DNA from: Klebsiella quasivariicola
Lineage (GTDB): Bacteria; Pseudomonadota; Gammaproteobacteria; Enterobacterales; Enterobacteriaceae
Length of the DNA stretch: 64,000 nucleotides
NCBI RefSeq assembly: GCF_002269255.1
Contig: NZ_CP022823.1
Coordinates: 3,162,001-3,226,000 of the forward strand
Reading direction: 5' to 3'
Shown here: positions 63,614-64,000 of the stretch, piece by piece
Layout of the letters: each line of letters starts with the position of its first letter
How positions within the stretch are numbered: the stretch's first letter is position 1
The notes under the pieces: model-generated
Database searches by the model: none
Told to the model about the DNA's origin: nothing
Seen by the model: only the letters and a program-made list of their open reading frames with translations
Translations under genes and position numbers: made by a program

Positions 63614-63765
63614 GATTTCCTCGTGTTACCTCCCCTCCACGTTTTCTTGCCCGCCAGCACATCAGACGGACCGATGATCGACACCTCGACGCCGGGCGAT
63701 GCGCTTTAGCGTGGAAAGGGATGGCGGGCGGATACCGAAGATTTGAACTATGTGAAAGGGAAAAA

Positions 63766-63795
63766 TATCGCTCTCCCTGACACAGGAGAGCGATA
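63766..63795 (-). terminator. Terminator of the right-edge glycerate kinase gene
   Basis: An 11-bp stem TATCGCTCTCC/GGAGAGCGATA with an 8-base loop is followed on the minus strand by TTTTT, directly after the stop at 63799. Confidence 0.88.
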
Positions 63796-63798
63796 CGG

Positions 63799-64000
63799 TC
63801 AGGCAATCATTATTGCCCGAATATCATTGACGTTGGTTAACGTCGGGCCGGTGATCAGCAAATCATTAAGCGCGTGAAAATAACAATAACTATCATGGCC
63901 ATCCAGATATTGCACGGCATTAAGACCGCTCAGCTTGCCGCGCGCAAGCGTATCCGGGAAGACGATCGCGCCTGCGGCATCTTCTGTGCCATCAATACCA
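63799..64000 (-). CDS. Glycerate 2-kinase (MOFRL family), C-terminal end only
   Basis: The minus strand from the window edge is open for 66 residues to a TGA at 63799-63801; the gene continues past base 64000. The visible part has GIDGTEDAAGAIVFPDTL, then HDSYCYFHALNDLLITGPTLTNVNDI, the hallmark C-terminal MOFRL domain of GckA/TtuD-type glycerate kinases (older name hydroxypyruvate reductase). Such enzymes phosphorylate D-glycerate to 2-phosphoglycerate. It does not resemble the GlxK/GarK type. Its operon lies beyond the window. Confidence 0.85.
   Translation of the reverse strand, partial: GIDGTEDAAGAIVFPDTLARGKLSGLNAVQYLDGHDSYCYFHALNDLLITGPTLTNVNDIRAIMIA

Noticed and set aside
1..64000. 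Insertion sequences, integrases, CRISPR repeats, tRNA or rRNA genes
   Set aside because: Looked for on both strands by eye; no transposase or integrase-like protein, no regularly spaced repeats and no tRNA-like fold was recognised.

Overview
The window is enterobacterial chromosome. Gene content, order and GC-rich codon use point to Klebsiella, most likely the K. pneumoniae complex; this rests on protein similarity and synteny recalled from E. coli K-12, not on a database search. No rRNA, tRNA, insertion sequence, prophage or CRISPR array was seen. Almost the whole window is the E. coli mppA-to-trp backbone read in the opposite order. At several points genes found in E. coli are missing and other small cassettes stand in their place.

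Layout. 1-0.55 kb: 5' part of an AT-rich, unrecognised membrane-protein gene, then a VOC-family gene. 1.3-5.4 kb: murein-peptide recycling (mppA, mpaA, ycjG) and the thiol peroxidase tpx. 5.5-8.2 kb: abrB-like permease and tyrR with a TyrR box. 8.4-10.7 kb: a GH4 6-phospho-glycosidase divergent from a LysR regulator. 10.8-16.0 kb: envelope-stress locus ycjF-ycjX-pspDCBA, divergent from pspF, with a clear sigma-54 promoter and no pspE. 16.0-22.9 kb: accessory block of an MFS exporter, an M20 amidohydrolase, a large AraC-type regulator fused to a degenerate GH39-like domain, and an XRE regulator paired with an NAD-dependent epimerase-like protein. 23.2-28.5 kb: sapABCDF. 28.6-30.7 kb: an NCS1 permease divergent from a HutD/Ves-family gene. 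30.9-41.3 kb: fabI, yciW, rnb, yciZ, yciT, osmB, then on the minus strand pgpB, lapA-lapB-pyrF-yciH, and ribA on the plus strand. 41.3-53.1 kb: acnA, ymiA, cysB, topA, yciN, sohB, yciK-btuR, rluB. 53.3-55.2 kb: a LysR regulator divergent from an EamA/DMT transporter, where E. coli has yciQ. 55.3-56.8 kb: yciO and rnm. 56.8-63.6 kb: the complete trp operon with promoter/operator, leader peptide, attenuator and trpE-trpGD-trpCF-trpB-trpA. The right edge holds the 3' end of a MOFRL-type glycerate 2-kinase.

The genes form several working units. MppA, MpaA and YcjG import and degrade murein tripeptide. PspF drives pspABCD through sigma-54, and ycjX/ycjF are probably read with it. SapABCDF is an ABC peptide transporter. 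LapA/LapB control LPS synthesis. TrpEGDCFBA converts chorismate to tryptophan under repression and attenuation, and TyrR controls aromatic amino-acid genes.

The least ordinary item is the AraC-GH39 fusion at 18.8-21.1 kb. Its enzyme-like half appears to have lost both catalytic glutamates, so it may be a ligand sensor controlling the divergent amidohydrolase/exporter pair. Other points are the AT-rich left edge, a 34-codon ORF ending inside a terminator stem beside ymiA, and several palindromes in control regions.
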